From Desulfoplanes formicivorans (GTDB lineage: Bacteria; Desulfobacterota; Desulfovibrionia; Desulfovibrionales; Desulfomicrobiaceae), in assembly GCF_001748225.1 (NCBI RefSeq), contig NZ_BDFE01000008.1, positions 186,001 to 250,000 of the forward strand: 64,000 nucleotides of DNA, given 5' to 3'. Under the pieces are notes generated by a model that saw only the letters and a program-made list of their open reading frames with translations, was not told the DNA's origin and searched no databases. Each line of letters starts with the position of its first letter. The stretch's first letter is position 1. Of this stretch, positions 27,059 through 35,954 are shown in pieces. A program made the position numbers and the translations under genes.

Positions 27059-28015
27059 TCAGCGCTGAAGATACTTGATGATGAGTTGTTCAGCGCGCAT
27101 GGCCAATTCCTGGATTTCGGGTTTGGAGACCTGGTCGTCGGCACCCACGGCCTCGCCCTTGTGCCGGAGGCGGTCCGTGATCAGAGAAGAGAACAGGATC
27201 ACCGGAAGATGCTTGAGCGTGGGGTCGGATTTGATCCTTTTGGTCAGGTTCAGTCCATCGATTGTGGGCATTTCAATGTCAGAGACAACAACCTGGACCA
27301 GGTCGATGGGTCGGATGTCATGGGCTTGTGCCTGTTGCTTGATCTGCATGAGCCTGTCCCAGGCCTGTTGACCGTTGTTGAGGGTCTCGACATCGAAGCG
27401 GGCGCGTTCCAGATACATTTTGAGCATGTTTCTGATCATGGGTGAATCATCGGCAACCAGGGCTCGGTAGCGGTTGGTCCGTTCGAGTTTGGGCAGGGGC
27501 TTGTTGCCGATATTCATGTCCGGATTAAGCTCGGCAATGATTTGTTCCAGATCGAGGAGAAAAATGATCTTGTTGTCGATGCGTACCACGCCTGTGATGG
27601 TATTGCTGGAAAATCCTTCCAGGTATTTGCTGGGGGGGGCCACCTCATCCCATCCGATCCTGTGAATTCGATTGACTCCGGAAACGAGAAAGGCGTTCAC
27701 GACATTGTTGAATTCCGTGACAATGGCCTTGGGGCTTGCGTTGTCGTGTTGCTTCTTGCGCAGCCATTTGTGCAGATCAATCAGCGGGATGATCTTTGAA
27801 CGCAGATTGAAGGCTCCTTTGATGGCTATATGGTCGCTTTCGGGGAGCTCGATGATCCTGCTGGGAGCCTTGATGATCTCCAGAACCTTGGCCACATTGA
27901 CACCGTAGTATCCCCGGTATGGTGCATCCTGGCCCGGGATGGTCTCATCAAGATAGAATTCTACGATTTCGAGTTCATTAGTGCCCGATTCGAGAAGAAT
28001 ACGTGATCGGTTCAT
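27059..28015 (-). CDS. cheV: Chemotaxis coupling protein CheV
   Basis: 318 residues. A CheW-like domain (about 1-165) has YYGVNVAKVLEII and RSKIIPLIDLHKWL. A receiver domain follows (YRALVADDSPMIRNMLKMYL) with phospho-acceptor Asp in VVVSDIEMPTIDG. CheV links chemoreceptors to CheA and adapts through phosphorylation. Start at 28015 has AAGG 7 bases upstream; the frame extends further without a ribosome site. No other che genes are nearby; the chemoreceptor lies about 8 kb away. Confidence 0.93.
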   Translation of the reverse strand: MNRSRILLESGTNELEIVEFYLDETIPGQDAPYRGYYGVNVAKVLEIIKAPSRIIELPESDHIAIKGAFNLRSKIIPLIDLHKWLRKKQHDNASPKAIVTEFNNVVNAFLVSGVNRIHRIGWDEVAPPSKYLEGFSSNTITGVVRIDNKIIFLLDLEQIIAELNPDMNIGNKPLPKLERTNRYRALVADDSPMIRNMLKMYLERARFDVETLNNGQQAWDRLMQIKQQAQAHDIRPIDLVQVVVSDIEMPTIDGLNLTKRIKSDPTLKHLPVILFSSLITDRLRHKGEAVGADDQVSKPEIQELAMRAEQLIIKYLQR

Positions 28016-28516
28016 AGGGGTGCCTTGTGGTCGACAGAGAGAACATGTCGGTTGGGAGTTCAAAAAACTCAAGAAGATTTCGTGTGCTTGTCAACTGCCT
28101 GAAATTGGGACGTTGATCAATACGCATGAACACCAGGTTTTTGTGCGTACAAGGTGGTGTTCATGCGTATTACAGACCAGAGATTGACAAGGGATGGGCG
28201 TACGGTCTGTGCTGTTAGGAAAACCTCCTGGCGCTGTGAAAACGGTGGTGCATCGGTTGTGAGTGGGGGGGAAGAAGCGGGAGGGTTTTGCATACACGCT
28301 ATGGTCCGGCATCGGCGGTGATTGCATGTCTGTCAAGACATATATCAATAAACCCCGGAAGCTTAGCTTTGAAAGCCCTTTACAATTGGTTTTTATAGGA
28401 TGATACATGATGAGAATATCTTAAATCTGATGATGTGTATTGCGAAAGGGCAGGGCATCATCCAAAGTATAGACAATGCCCATGCCGATTATGGGATGAA
28501 GAGAAAGGAGCAGACC
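28016..28516. other. Intergenic region between cheV and aor
   Basis: 501 bases, divergent promoters expected. It contains the 17-bp inverted repeat listed separately and a second smaller dyad ATGTCT-GTCA-AGACAT (28326-28341) about 175 bases before aor, a possible regulator site. No reading frame here looks like a gene. Confidence 0.5.
28119..28171. repeat. Perfect 17-bp inverted repeat
   Basis: AATACGCATGAACACCA at 28119-28135 and its exact complement at 28155-28171, separated by 19 bases. There is no U-run and it is not at a gene end, so it is not a standard terminator. It may be an operator, a leader hairpin or a remnant of a mobile repeat; no second copy was noticed in this window. Confidence 0.85.
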
Positions 28517-30250
28517 ATGGCACGAATACTTAGAATCAATACGCGGGAAAGGACGTATGAGTACCAGGATCTTGGCGAGTATGCCGGACTTGGCGGAAGA
28601 GCCCTGACTTCCAGGATGATTCTCAACGAGATTCCACCGACTTGCAACCCCATTGGACCGGATAACAAGTTGATTATTGCCACTGGTCTGCTTGCAGGAA
28701 CCCTGGCAGCCAATTCCGGGAGAATTTCAGTGGGCGCCAAGTCTCCCCTGACGGGTGGCATCAAGGAATCCAATTCCGGCGGCATGGTTGCCCTCAAGAT
28801 GGCCAAACTTGATCTGCTGGCCGTTGTCCTCGAGGACAAACCGACCAGGGATGCGCCCCTGTGCACCATCAAGATCACCAAGGACGGCGTCAGCTTTGAA
28901 GATGCTTCGGATCTTGAAGGGGTCGGCACCTATGCGGCTTCGGAAAAACTTCTTGAAGCCCATGGCCAGAAAACCGGGGTCATGCTCATCGGTCCTGCCG
29001 GCGAAACCTGTCGTTTGGCGGCTTCCATTCAGTTTACCGATCCCAGGAAACGTCCTGCCCGGGCTGCAGGCCGTGGCGGACTGGGCGCTGTGATGGGGTC
29101 CAAGCGGGTCAAGGCCCTTGTGTTTGATGATGCCGGCGGATTGGGTTCTGAATATGCCGACAAGGCTGCCTTCAAGGAAGCGGCCAAGAGATGGGCCCAG
29201 ATTCTTCGGGACCATCCGGTTACCGGCCAGGGGCTGCCTGCCTTTGGTACCTCGATCCTGGTCAATATCCTCAACGAGGCTGGCGCCCTGCCCACCAAGA
29301 ATTTTCGTGAAGGCCGGTTCGACAAGGTTGCCGGGATTACGGGTGAGAAGATGGTTGAATACATGGAAGCCCGTGGTGGCAGGGTCAAGGAAGGGTGTCA
29401 TCCCGGATGCATGATCCAGTGTTCCCAGGCCTATCATGACAAGGACGGGAACTATCTGACCTCCGGGTTCGAATATGAGACCGTGTGGGCGTTTGGAGCC
29501 AACAGCCTCATTGATGATCTTGATGCCATCGCCCAGATGGACCGTTTGTGCGATGATCTCGGTCTGGATACCATTGATGTTGGTAACGCCGTGGTTATGG
29601 CCATGGACGGAGGGGTTATCCCTTGGGGAGATGGTCAGGCGGCCATTAACCTGCTGAAAAGAGTCTACGATAAAAACGATTCCCTGGGCCAGATCATAGG
29701 CAATGGTACGGCCTTTGCCGGAGAGGCCTTTGGCGTGGAACGCATTCCCGTTGTCAAACGCCAGGCCCTGCCCGCCTATGATCCCCGTTCGGTCAAGGGT
29801 GTTGGCGTGACCTATGCCACGACCCCCATGGGAGCTGATCACACTGCCGGATACGCTGTCTGTCAGAATATTCTCAAGGTGGGTGGAGATATCGATCCCT
29901 TGAAGAGCACGAGCGACAATATCGAGGTTTCCAAAAATCTGCAGATTGCCACAGCCGCTGTGGACGCTACCGGTCTGTGTCTGTTTGTGGCCTTTGCGGT
30001 CCTGGATACCGAGGACTCGTTGGATGTCATTGCCAAGATGATCAGTGCCAAGTATGGGATTGACTTCAAGGCCTCGGATGTGGCTCCTGTGGGCATAGGC
30101 GTTCTCAAGGATGAATACGCCTTTAACGAGGCTGCTGGCTTCACCAAGGCCCACGACCAGCTGCCCGAATTCTTCAGCAAGGAAACCCTGCCTCCGCACA
30201 ACACCCGGTGGGAATACTCCATTGAGGATCTGCAGAAGGCCAAGGCGTAG
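28517..30250 (+). CDS. aor: Aldehyde:ferredoxin oxidoreductase, tungsten-type
   Basis: 577 residues. The N-terminal domain has the family blocks LGGRALTSRMI and KSPLTGGIKESNSGG, which contact the bis-pterin cofactor. The 4Fe-4S ligands appear as C294, C298 and C302 (CHPGCMIQC) plus C488 (TGLCLF). The enzyme oxidises aldehydes to acids with ferredoxin, using tungstopterin. The first Cys spacing is x3 where the Pyrococcus enzyme has x2. Start at 28517 follows AAAGGAG. The next two genes (moaD-like, thiF-like) belong to cofactor supply, which supports the W/Mo-pterin assignment. Confidence 0.93.
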   Translation: MARILRINTRERTYEYQDLGEYAGLGGRALTSRMILNEIPPTCNPIGPDNKLIIATGLLAGTLAANSGRISVGAKSPLTGGIKESNSGGMVALKMAKLDLLAVVLEDKPTRDAPLCTIKITKDGVSFEDASDLEGVGTYAASEKLLEAHGQKTGVMLIGPAGETCRLAASIQFTDPRKRPARAAGRGGLGAVMGSKRVKALVFDDAGGLGSEYADKAAFKEAAKRWAQILRDHPVTGQGLPAFGTSILVNILNEAGALPTKNFREGRFDKVAGITGEKMVEYMEARGGRVKEGCHPGCMIQCSQAYHDKDGNYLTSGFEYETVWAFGANSLIDDLDAIAQMDRLCDDLGLDTIDVGNAVVMAMDGGVIPWGDGQAAINLLKRVYDKNDSLGQIIGNGTAFAGEAFGVERIPVVKRQALPAYDPRSVKGVGVTYATTPMGADHTAGYAVCQNILKVGGDIDPLKSTSDNIEVSKNLQIATAAVDATGLCLFVAFAVLDTEDSLDVIAKMISAKYGIDFKASDVAPVGIGVLKDEYAFNEAAGFTKAHDQLPEFFSKETLPPHNTRWEYSIEDLQKAKA

Positions 30251-30280
30251 TTTCCGGCTAAACAGACCAAGTATGATTAC

Positions 30281-30307
30281 AAAAAGGCGGCCTTGGGCCG
30301 TCTTTTT
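30281..30307 (+). terminator. Terminator or attenuator between aor and moaD-like gene
   Basis: AAAAAGGCGGCC-TTG-GGCCGTCTTTTT: 12-bp stem (one G-U) ending in a T-run, 31 bases after aor. The moaD-like ribosome site begins 6 bases later, so it could partially limit read-through rather than end the operon. Confidence 0.75.
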
Positions 30308-30327
30308 AGTGCAGGAGGGATGTGCCC

Positions 30328-30555
30328 ATGCGCATAGAGGTGCAATGTTTTGCCACCTTGGCTTCCCACACTCCCCAGGGAGGGAGCATGGACGTTGTCG
30401 AGGGGACCACAATCGAAAAGCTTATCGAAATGTTGAACATTGACAAAAACGAGGTCCGGTTGGTGTTTGTCAACGGGAAGAATCAGGCTGACTGGTCCTT
30501 CCGGATACACCCTGGGGACCGCATTGGCATTTTTCCACCCGTGGGGGGGGGATGA
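30328..30555 (+). CDS. MoaD/ThiS-like sulfur-carrier protein
   Basis: 75 residues, beta-grasp (ubiquitin-like) fold. It contains VEGTTIEKLIEML, LVFVNGKNQ and PGDRIGIFPPVGGG, with the essential C-terminal Gly-Gly. Such proteins are adenylated and thiocarboxylated to give the dithiolene sulfur of molybdo-/tungstopterin. ATG at 30328 has AGGAGG 9 bases upstream; a GTG at 30322 is too close. It overlaps the thiF-like gene by 4 bases (ATGA). Placement after aor suggests a dedicated carrier for tungstopterin. Confidence 0.88.
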   Translation: MRIEVQCFATLASHTPQGGSMDVVEGTTIEKLIEMLNIDKNEVRLVFVNGKNQADWSFRIHPGDRIGIFPPVGGG

Positions 30556-31259
30556 TGCCAACCATGCCGTGGTCACCACTTCTTGATCGATATGCCAGGA
30601 ACCGGACATCTCTGGAGGCCGTTGACCAGGAGCGGTTGCGCCAGTCCCATGTCCTTGTGGCTGGAGCCGGAGGTCTGGGCGGATATGTTGTAGAGCTGCT
30701 GGCACGGATCGGTGTCGGACGACTGACCATTGTGGACGGTGACCGGTTCGAACCGTCCAATCTCAACCGGCAGTTGCTGTGTCTGGAGGATAATCTCGGA
30801 TCCCCCAAGGCCGAGGCGGCCAAGGCGCGAGTGGCGCGGATCGACAAGAGTGTTGTCTGCGATATTGTGCCCGCATTTCTGGACATCAAGGGGTTTGCCC
30901 AGCGCATGGCCGGTGTGTCCATGGTTGTTGATGCCCTGGGTGGGATATCTGCTCACAGAAACGTGTGTACCGCGTGCAAGGAGCAGGATATTCCGCTGGC
31001 CACGGGAGCTGTGGCCGGATGGACGGGGTTGGCGGCCACGGTCCTGCCCGGAGGACCAGATCCGGATGTCCTGTGGCAGGCAGACGATGCCAGGGATGCT
31101 GAACGTACCTTGGGCAGCCTGGCTCCTGCGGCCGCGTGCATCGCTTCAGTTCAATGCGCCGAAACCGTGGCCTGGTTGACGGGAAAAGAGCCTTTTCTGG
31201 CGGGCAAGATGATCATTGTTGATCTGCGCAATGGCCTGTTTGAGCGGCTGGATTTGTGA
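30552..31259 (+). CDS. ThiF/MoeB/HesA-family E1-like adenylyltransferase
   Basis: 235 residues. The ATP-binding VLVAGAGGLGGYVVELLARIGVG (split by eye into two motifs), VDGDRFEPSNLNRQLL and SPKAEAAKARVARI are the E1/ThiF signatures. It activates the C-terminal Gly of the MoaD-like protein encoded just before it, with which it overlaps by 4 bases. Length is typical of the short HesA/MoeB group without a rhodanese domain. Two possible zinc Cys pairs are not clearly present, only CTAC. Confidence 0.9.
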   Translation: MMPTMPWSPLLDRYARNRTSLEAVDQERLRQSHVLVAGAGGLGGYVVELLARIGVGRLTIVDGDRFEPSNLNRQLLCLEDNLGSPKAEAAKARVARIDKSVVCDIVPAFLDIKGFAQRMAGVSMVVDALGGISAHRNVCTACKEQDIPLATGAVAGWTGLAATVLPGGPDPDVLWQADDARDAERTLGSLAPAAACIASVQCAETVAWLTGKEPFLAGKMIIVDLRNGLFERLDL

Positions 31260-31372
31260 TGAGGCCACAGGGGTGGCAGCATCCAATCGCTGGGTTCGCC
31301 ATGGCAGTCCTGTTTGCAAGGATGGCAAAACAAGGCCTGCCAAACCATCTTTGATGGGTGTTTGGCTTGACG

Positions 31373-31412
31373 CAAAGAAGGAGTTTTCCGAATTCGGGAA
31401 ACTCCTTCTTTG
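31373..31412. terminator. Bidirectional terminator
   Basis: CAAAGAAGGAGTTT and its complement form a 14-bp stem with a 12-base loop. It lies between the convergent thiF-like and AIM24-family genes. Confidence 0.85.
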
Positions 31413-31432
31413 TATTGGGACGTGACCATGGA

Positions 31433-32221
31433 TCAGTCGTTATCTCCGTCAAACAATCCGCCCAGAACGGAACCTTCGCCTTTGCGCTTGCCTCCGGCCC
31501 TGGGGGCCTGGGCAATGATGCGGTCGGCCAGGCGGGAAAAGGGCAGGCTTTGCAGGTAGACGGTTCCTGTTCCCTGAAGGGTTGCCAGAAACAGTCCTTC
31601 ACCTCCGAAGAACATGGATTTCAGGGATCCGGCCCGCTGGATGTCATAGGTTATTCCCTGGGTGAAGGCCACCAGACAGCCGGTGTCCACCCGCAGGGTT
31701 GTTCCATGGAGTTCCTTTTTGACCACGGTGCCACCGGCATGCACAAAGGCCATGCCGTCTCCCTGCAATTTCTGAAGAATAAATCCCTCCCCGCCGAAAA
31801 AACCGGCGCCAAGACGTTTATTAAAGGCAATGTCGATTCTGGTCCCCAGAGCCGCGCACAAAAAAGCATCCTTTTGGCAGAAGAGTTCACCCCCCTGAAG
31901 CGTGGCCAGATCAATGGGCAGAACGTGGCCGGGATAGGGGGCAGCAAAGGCGACATGGTTTTTGCCGGATCCCTGATTGGTGAAATGGGTCATGAATACG
32001 GACTCGCCGGTGATGGCGCGCTTGCCCGCACCAAGGATCTTGCCCAGCAAACCGCCTTCAGCTTCTGATCCATCTCCCATTCTGGCTTCAAAGGCGATAT
32101 CCTCGTCCATCCAGTTCATGGCACCGGCCTCGGCAATGACCGTTTCCCCGGGATCAAGTTCCACCTCCACAATCTGCATGTCGTGTCCGATGATCTCATA
32201 ATCCAGTTCATGGCTTTTCAT
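31433..32221 (-). CDS. AIM24/TIGR00266-family protein
   Basis: 262 residues rich in beta strands. It has the pattern [59 protein letters not shown] and [15 protein letters not shown] that marks the AIM24 (DUF124) family of soluble double-beta-jelly-roll proteins. Function is poorly known; mitochondrial AIM24 affects inner-membrane organisation. ATG at 32221 has AGGAG 7 bases upstream. The longer frame to 32365 is probably not translated. Confidence 0.85.
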   Translation of the reverse strand: MKSHELDYEIIGHDMQIVEVELDPGETVIAEAGAMNWMDEDIAFEARMGDGSEAEGGLLGKILGAGKRAITGESVFMTHFTNQGSGKNHVAFAAPYPGHVLPIDLATLQGGELFCQKDAFLCAALGTRIDIAFNKRLGAGFFGGEGFILQKLQGDGMAFVHAGGTVVKKELHGTTLRVDTGCLVAFTQGITYDIQRAGSLKSMFFGGEGLFLATLQGTGTVYLQSLPFSRLADRIIAQAPRAGGKRKGEGSVLGGLFDGDND

Positions 32222-32433
32222 GTGCCGTCTCCTGTGGGTTTGCGTAAGGTCATGTATGAGCCGGTGGGCTTTGGGATGGCGTCCACAATCGGGGCCATTT
32301 GGCGGGCATGCCCGGGCGGGTCGTTGTTGGAGTTTTCTGTTTGCATCGACGCCATGCCATCCCATCCTGCAGGGGGGCTACCCTGTATTCCTGTAGGACA
32401 AAAGGACCTGTCGGGCAACTGCATGTCAGGCAG

Positions 32434-33831
32434 CTACAGGGAAAAGGATTCGGTGATGATTTGCTTGGGCGTAAATTTCAGGGCGGCGAGGGAGCGAAGC
32501 GTGGATCGGGTCATGCCTGGTGGCCCGCAGACAAAGACCAGGGCATCGGTCCATTCTTCCAGCAGGGAGCGCAATCGCTGGGTATTCATACGACAGGTGC
32601 ACCCCTGGTAGCTGGCATCTCTGGTTATGAAATAATGAAGCTGCAGCCCTTTGATGGATTTGCAAAAGGTGGCGAGGTCTTGGGCCACCAAAAGATCCCG
32701 TCCGGTTTTGACGCTCCATGCGAGCAGTATGGAAGGAGGGTTTGGGTCCTGGGACAAGGTTTCGAGCATGGCCAAAAACGGGGTGATGCCGATGCCACCA
32801 GCGATGAAGACCATGGGTTTTCGCGGGGTGACCCGATTGTGGAAAAAGGGGGAAAAGACGCCAAAGGGACCATCCACAAGAACACTGGTTCCTGGCCGAA
32901 GTTGGGACAATCGTGCCGTGAAATCACCACATTGCCTGATTACAAACCGCATGTGCCCCGGAGAGGACGGCCCCGAGGCAATGGTGAAGGGATGGGCTTC
33001 ACGGGGAATATGGGGGTCAAGAAAGGTCAAAAAGGCGAATTGTCCGGCATGGTATGACCAGGGGTCCGATGTTCCGGAAGCAATGTGCAGGTCAACAACA
33101 TCGGGGCAGGGGTGGCTGACGGATTGGATGGTCCACACCTGTTTATGGGTCAGAAGTGGTCGAAGGATCATGCTCCATACAAGGGTGCCCAGGATGATTC
33201 CCTGGATGGTGAGCATGAACAAACGAGCCGGCCAGGAACCAAGCCCATAGCCTACCGTGACTATGTGCAGGAAGATCACGACCGTGGCAATGATCATGAC
33301 CGGGCCGTGAAGAGTGGACCACAGGTGGTAGGGGATGGCCAGAGCCTTTCTGAAAAAGGCGACACCGGCACCGCAGGCAAGCATAATGACTGCAACCGCT
33401 CCGACAAGTTTGGGGAGGCCGGTGGTTGTGAAGATGCTTGCGGTGAAGGAACCGGAAGCCATGATGAGCAGGGGATGACCCATTGCCAATGCCACAATGA
33501 TTCCGGCCAGAATCCGATGGGCGCGTAACAGTCCGTGAAGGCCGAAAAGCGAGCAGAGCACGGGAATGCGGGCTGCGAGTATGATCTGGGTGGTGATCAG
33601 AACCACCACAAGGATGCCCAGCATCCTGGCTGCGCTGACCATTTTCCAGGAAAAATCACTGGGAAAGGCACGTGCCTGCCAGGGAAAATATCCCAGCACC
33701 GCATGGATGCCTGCCAGGCTGATGCCAGCAATGAGCATGACAAGCAAAAGCAGAGCCGGACGGCGGTAGGCAAACAGATCCACGACATAATGCCCTTTGC
33801 GGGAGCGTGATGGGTGGTCTTGCGGGCGCAT
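32434..33831 (-). CDS. Ferric-reductase-like flavocytochrome
   Basis: 465 residues. Six or so membrane helices (about 25-225) carry His residues for haem b (HRILAG, GHPLLIM, LWSTLHGPVMI, FLHIVTVGYG). The C-terminal half is a ferredoxin-NADP reductase module with the FAD motif HPFTIASGP, the NAD(P) motif GGIGITPFLAM and the terminal FVCGPPGMTRS. The architecture is that of the NADPH-oxidase/ferric-reductase family, moving electrons from NAD(P)H across the membrane. Its start overlaps the stop of the small cytochrome c gene by one base, so that cytochrome may be its periplasmic partner. Confidence 0.88.
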   Translation of the reverse strand: MRPQDHPSRSRKGHYVVDLFAYRRPALLLLVMLIAGISLAGIHAVLGYFPWQARAFPSDFSWKMVSAARMLGILVVVLITTQIILAARIPVLCSLFGLHGLLRAHRILAGIIVALAMGHPLLIMASGSFTASIFTTTGLPKLVGAVAVIMLACGAGVAFFRKALAIPYHLWSTLHGPVMIIATVVIFLHIVTVGYGLGSWPARLFMLTIQGIILGTLVWSMILRPLLTHKQVWTIQSVSHPCPDVVDLHIASGTSDPWSYHAGQFAFLTFLDPHIPREAHPFTIASGPSSPGHMRFVIRQCGDFTARLSQLRPGTSVLVDGPFGVFSPFFHNRVTPRKPMVFIAGGIGITPFLAMLETLSQDPNPPSILLAWSVKTGRDLLVAQDLATFCKSIKGLQLHYFITRDASYQGCTCRMNTQRLRSLLEEWTDALVFVCGPPGMTRSTLRSLAALKFTPKQIITESFSL

Positions 33832-34148
33832 TACCGGCAGAAATCAGCCTTCAGGGCCGTGGTGGTAGCCAGAAACTCTGCCAGGGCAATGTTTTGCTGC
33901 GTACTCAAACCAGAATCCTTGGCCTGCATCCTGTTCAGAGTGGATTGCCACTCCTGTGTGTTGCTGCCGAGTTTGGCACATACCCGTTTCAGGGAGTGAC
34001 ATCGGGTACACGAGGTGGTGACCATTGTGCCCTGATCCATGGCGACCTGATTCATGGCCGGGGGGGCAGCCAGGAGAAGCGCCCCGGGCAATAGAAACGC
34101 GAGGATCATGGCCAGGGCCGTTTTGAGGAGAGCATTCTTCCTGATCAT
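33831..34148 (-). CDS. Small periplasmic mono-haem cytochrome c
   Basis: 105 residues. Sec signal peptide (KNALLKTALAMILAFLLPG... cleaved near LLAA), then a single CTRCH haem site (C47, C50, H51). A Met in the later helix (MQAKDSG) could be the axial ligand, but no other haem motif exists. Mature size would be about 75 residues. Translationally coupled (1-base overlap) to the flavocytochrome gene, suggesting it passes or receives electrons on the periplasmic side. Confidence 0.85.
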   Translation of the reverse strand: MIRKNALLKTALAMILAFLLPGALLLAAPPAMNQVAMDQGTMVTTSCTRCHSLKRVCAKLGSNTQEWQSTLNRMQAKDSGLSTQQNIALAEFLATTTALKADFCR

Positions 34149-34760
34149 AGGTTGTCTCCTTGAGGGAAGTGGGCTTGGGAATACCTGTCTGAATAGGGTC
34201 GACCCTACACGAGGAATGTCCTCGGAACAAGTGTAATGAGGAAAACCCCAGGGCGTTTTGGGGGGGCGGAGGTATTCCTGCAGTTTGCAAGACTGTGATA
34301 CAAACGTCGTGGCGTCAAAAATGTCGCTGTTAGAGAGGGGTTTTCAAGGGGTGATCAGGGATAAACGGTCTTTTATATATTTGTTGAATATCTTTGTCTT
34401 GATCGTATTCAAAAAAGTATTGGTAGTGATATTATCTGAAACATTATAACAGATATGAGCTTATTGAAAATTTTTTTATAATGTATATTTATCAAAAAAT
34501 GCGATTTTTTTTTAATGTTACAATATTTTTGAAATAAGCAAGTTAATCAAAAAATGCATTTCATTGTCAGATTTATTGTTAATCAATAGAAAAAATGCGC
34601 ATTTGACATTGAAATTATTTATGTTATTTTCTCTTGATAATCGAAAAGGGAAGTATTTTTTATCATGAAAAACATGGAGCATATACGATTACCAAAGATG
34701 GGTATTCTTTTTTGTATTGTTTTATGATTTTTTTATTTTTCAATAAGTTAGAAGGTGATG
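34149..34760 (+). promoter_or_regulatory. AT-rich control region of proVWX
   Basis: 612 bases, becoming very A+T rich from about 34340. Three copies of a motif AAAAAATGC followed by T-rich sequence lie at 34491-34509, 34546-34561 and 34586-34604. The last contains the perfect palindrome AAATGCGCATTT and abuts a -35 TTGACA (34603-34608) with TATTTT 16 bases on (34625-34630). This looks like an osmotic or nucleoid-protein-controlled promoter (inference). No gene is seen. Confidence 0.55.
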
Positions 34761-35954
34761 ATGCCAAAAATACGTGTTGAAAATCTTACCAAGATTTTCG
34801 GGTCCAATCCAGGCAGGGCCTTGGAACTTTTGCACAAAGGCAAATCCAAGGATGACATTTTCAAAAAGACCCGCCAAAGCGTGGGCATTGCCGATGTATC
34901 CTTTGACGTGGAAGAGGGAGAAATCCTGGTGGTCATGGGGCTTTCCGGAAGCGGCAAGTCAACCCTGGTGCGGTGTATCAACCGGCTGATCGAGCCCACG
35001 GCAGGGAAGGTGATTCTTGACGGTCAAAATCTGGGTGACTTGTCTGACAAGGAGCTTTGTGAGGTCCGGCTGAAAAAACTGGGCATGGTCTTTCAGCATT
35101 TTGCCCTGTTCCCCCACCGTGATGTCCTGAACAATGCCGCGTACGGCCTTGAAATTCAGGGGGTCCCGGCTGGTATCAGAAAGGAAAAGGCCATGGCCAG
35201 TCTTCAGCGGGTCGGTCTCGAGGGCTGGGAGAACGCCTATCCCCAGCAGTTGTCCGGCGGGATGCAACAGCGTGTGGGCCTGGCCCGTGCCTTGGCTCTT
35301 GACCCGGATATCCTGCTCATGGACGAGGCCTTTAGTGCCCTTGATCCTCTGATCCGTCGGGATATGCAGGACGAGCTCATCGCCCTGCAGGATGAGATGC
35401 AAAAGACCATCGTGTTCATCAGCCATGATCTGGACGAGGCATTGAAGCTCGGCGACCGGATCGTGCTCATGAAGGACGGCAGGGTTGTGCAGATAGGCTC
35501 GCCCGAGGATATCCTGACCAACCCCGCCAACGAGTATGTGGAACGGTTTGTCGAGGATGTGGATATTTCCAAGGTGCTCACGGCTGAATCGGTGATGAAG
35601 AAATCCGAGGCCGTGGCCCATCTCAAGGCCGATGGTCCCCATGCGGCCCTGCGCAAGATGAAGTCCAACGCCATTTCTTCCCTTTTTGTCGTGGACCGGG
35701 AACGGCGATTGATCGGGGTTGTTTCTGCCGAGGACACGGCCGAGCTTGTGAAGCAGGGCAGCAAAGATCTCACACCCATCATCAACAGGGACATAACCAC
35801 CGTGGAACTGGATACGCCAGCCATCGACCTCTTTGAGCTGCTTAAGGATATTCCGTATCCTCTGGCTGTTGTGGATGACAGGCAAAGGCTCAAGGGCGTG
35901 ATTATCAGAGGACTTCTTTTGGCCGCCATTGCCGAACGAGGAGGTCAGGCGTGA
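34761..35954 (+). CDS. proV: Glycine betaine/proline ABC importer ATPase
   Basis: 397 residues. ABC domain: Walker A GLSGSGKST, Q-loop VFQHFALFPHR, signature LSGGMQQRVGLARAL, Walker B ILLMDEAFSALDP and H-loop ISHDLDEA. Two C-terminal CBS domains (about 280-395) are the ionic-strength sensors of OpuA/ProV-type importers. An N-terminal extension LHKGKSKDDIFKKT is typical of ProV. Three consecutive possible starts (GTG, ATG, ATG) exist; the last fits the AAGG spacing best. Its stop overlaps the proW start (TGATG). Confidence 0.95.
   Translation: MPKIRVENLTKIFGSNPGRALELLHKGKSKDDIFKKTRQSVGIADVSFDVEEGEILVVMGLSGSGKSTLVRCINRLIEPTAGKVILDGQNLGDLSDKELCEVRLKKLGMVFQHFALFPHRDVLNNAAYGLEIQGVPAGIRKEKAMASLQRVGLEGWENAYPQQLSGGMQQRVGLARALALDPDILLMDEAFSALDPLIRRDMQDELIALQDEMQKTIVFISHDLDEALKLGDRIVLMKDGRVVQIGSPEDILTNPANEYVERFVEDVDISKVLTAESVMKKSEAVAHLKADGPHAALRKMKSNAISSLFVVDRERRLIGVVSAEDTAELVKQGSKDLTPIINRDITTVELDTPAIDLFELLKDIPYPLAVVDDRQRLKGVIIRGLLLAAIAERGGQA

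Noticed and set aside
28091-28408. 105-residue minus-strand frame in the cheV-aor gap
   Set aside because: No ribosome site or family features; it runs through the 17-bp inverted repeat.
28727-30412. 561-residue open frame antisense to aor
   Set aside because: Same reasoning; aor has complete family motifs on the plus strand.
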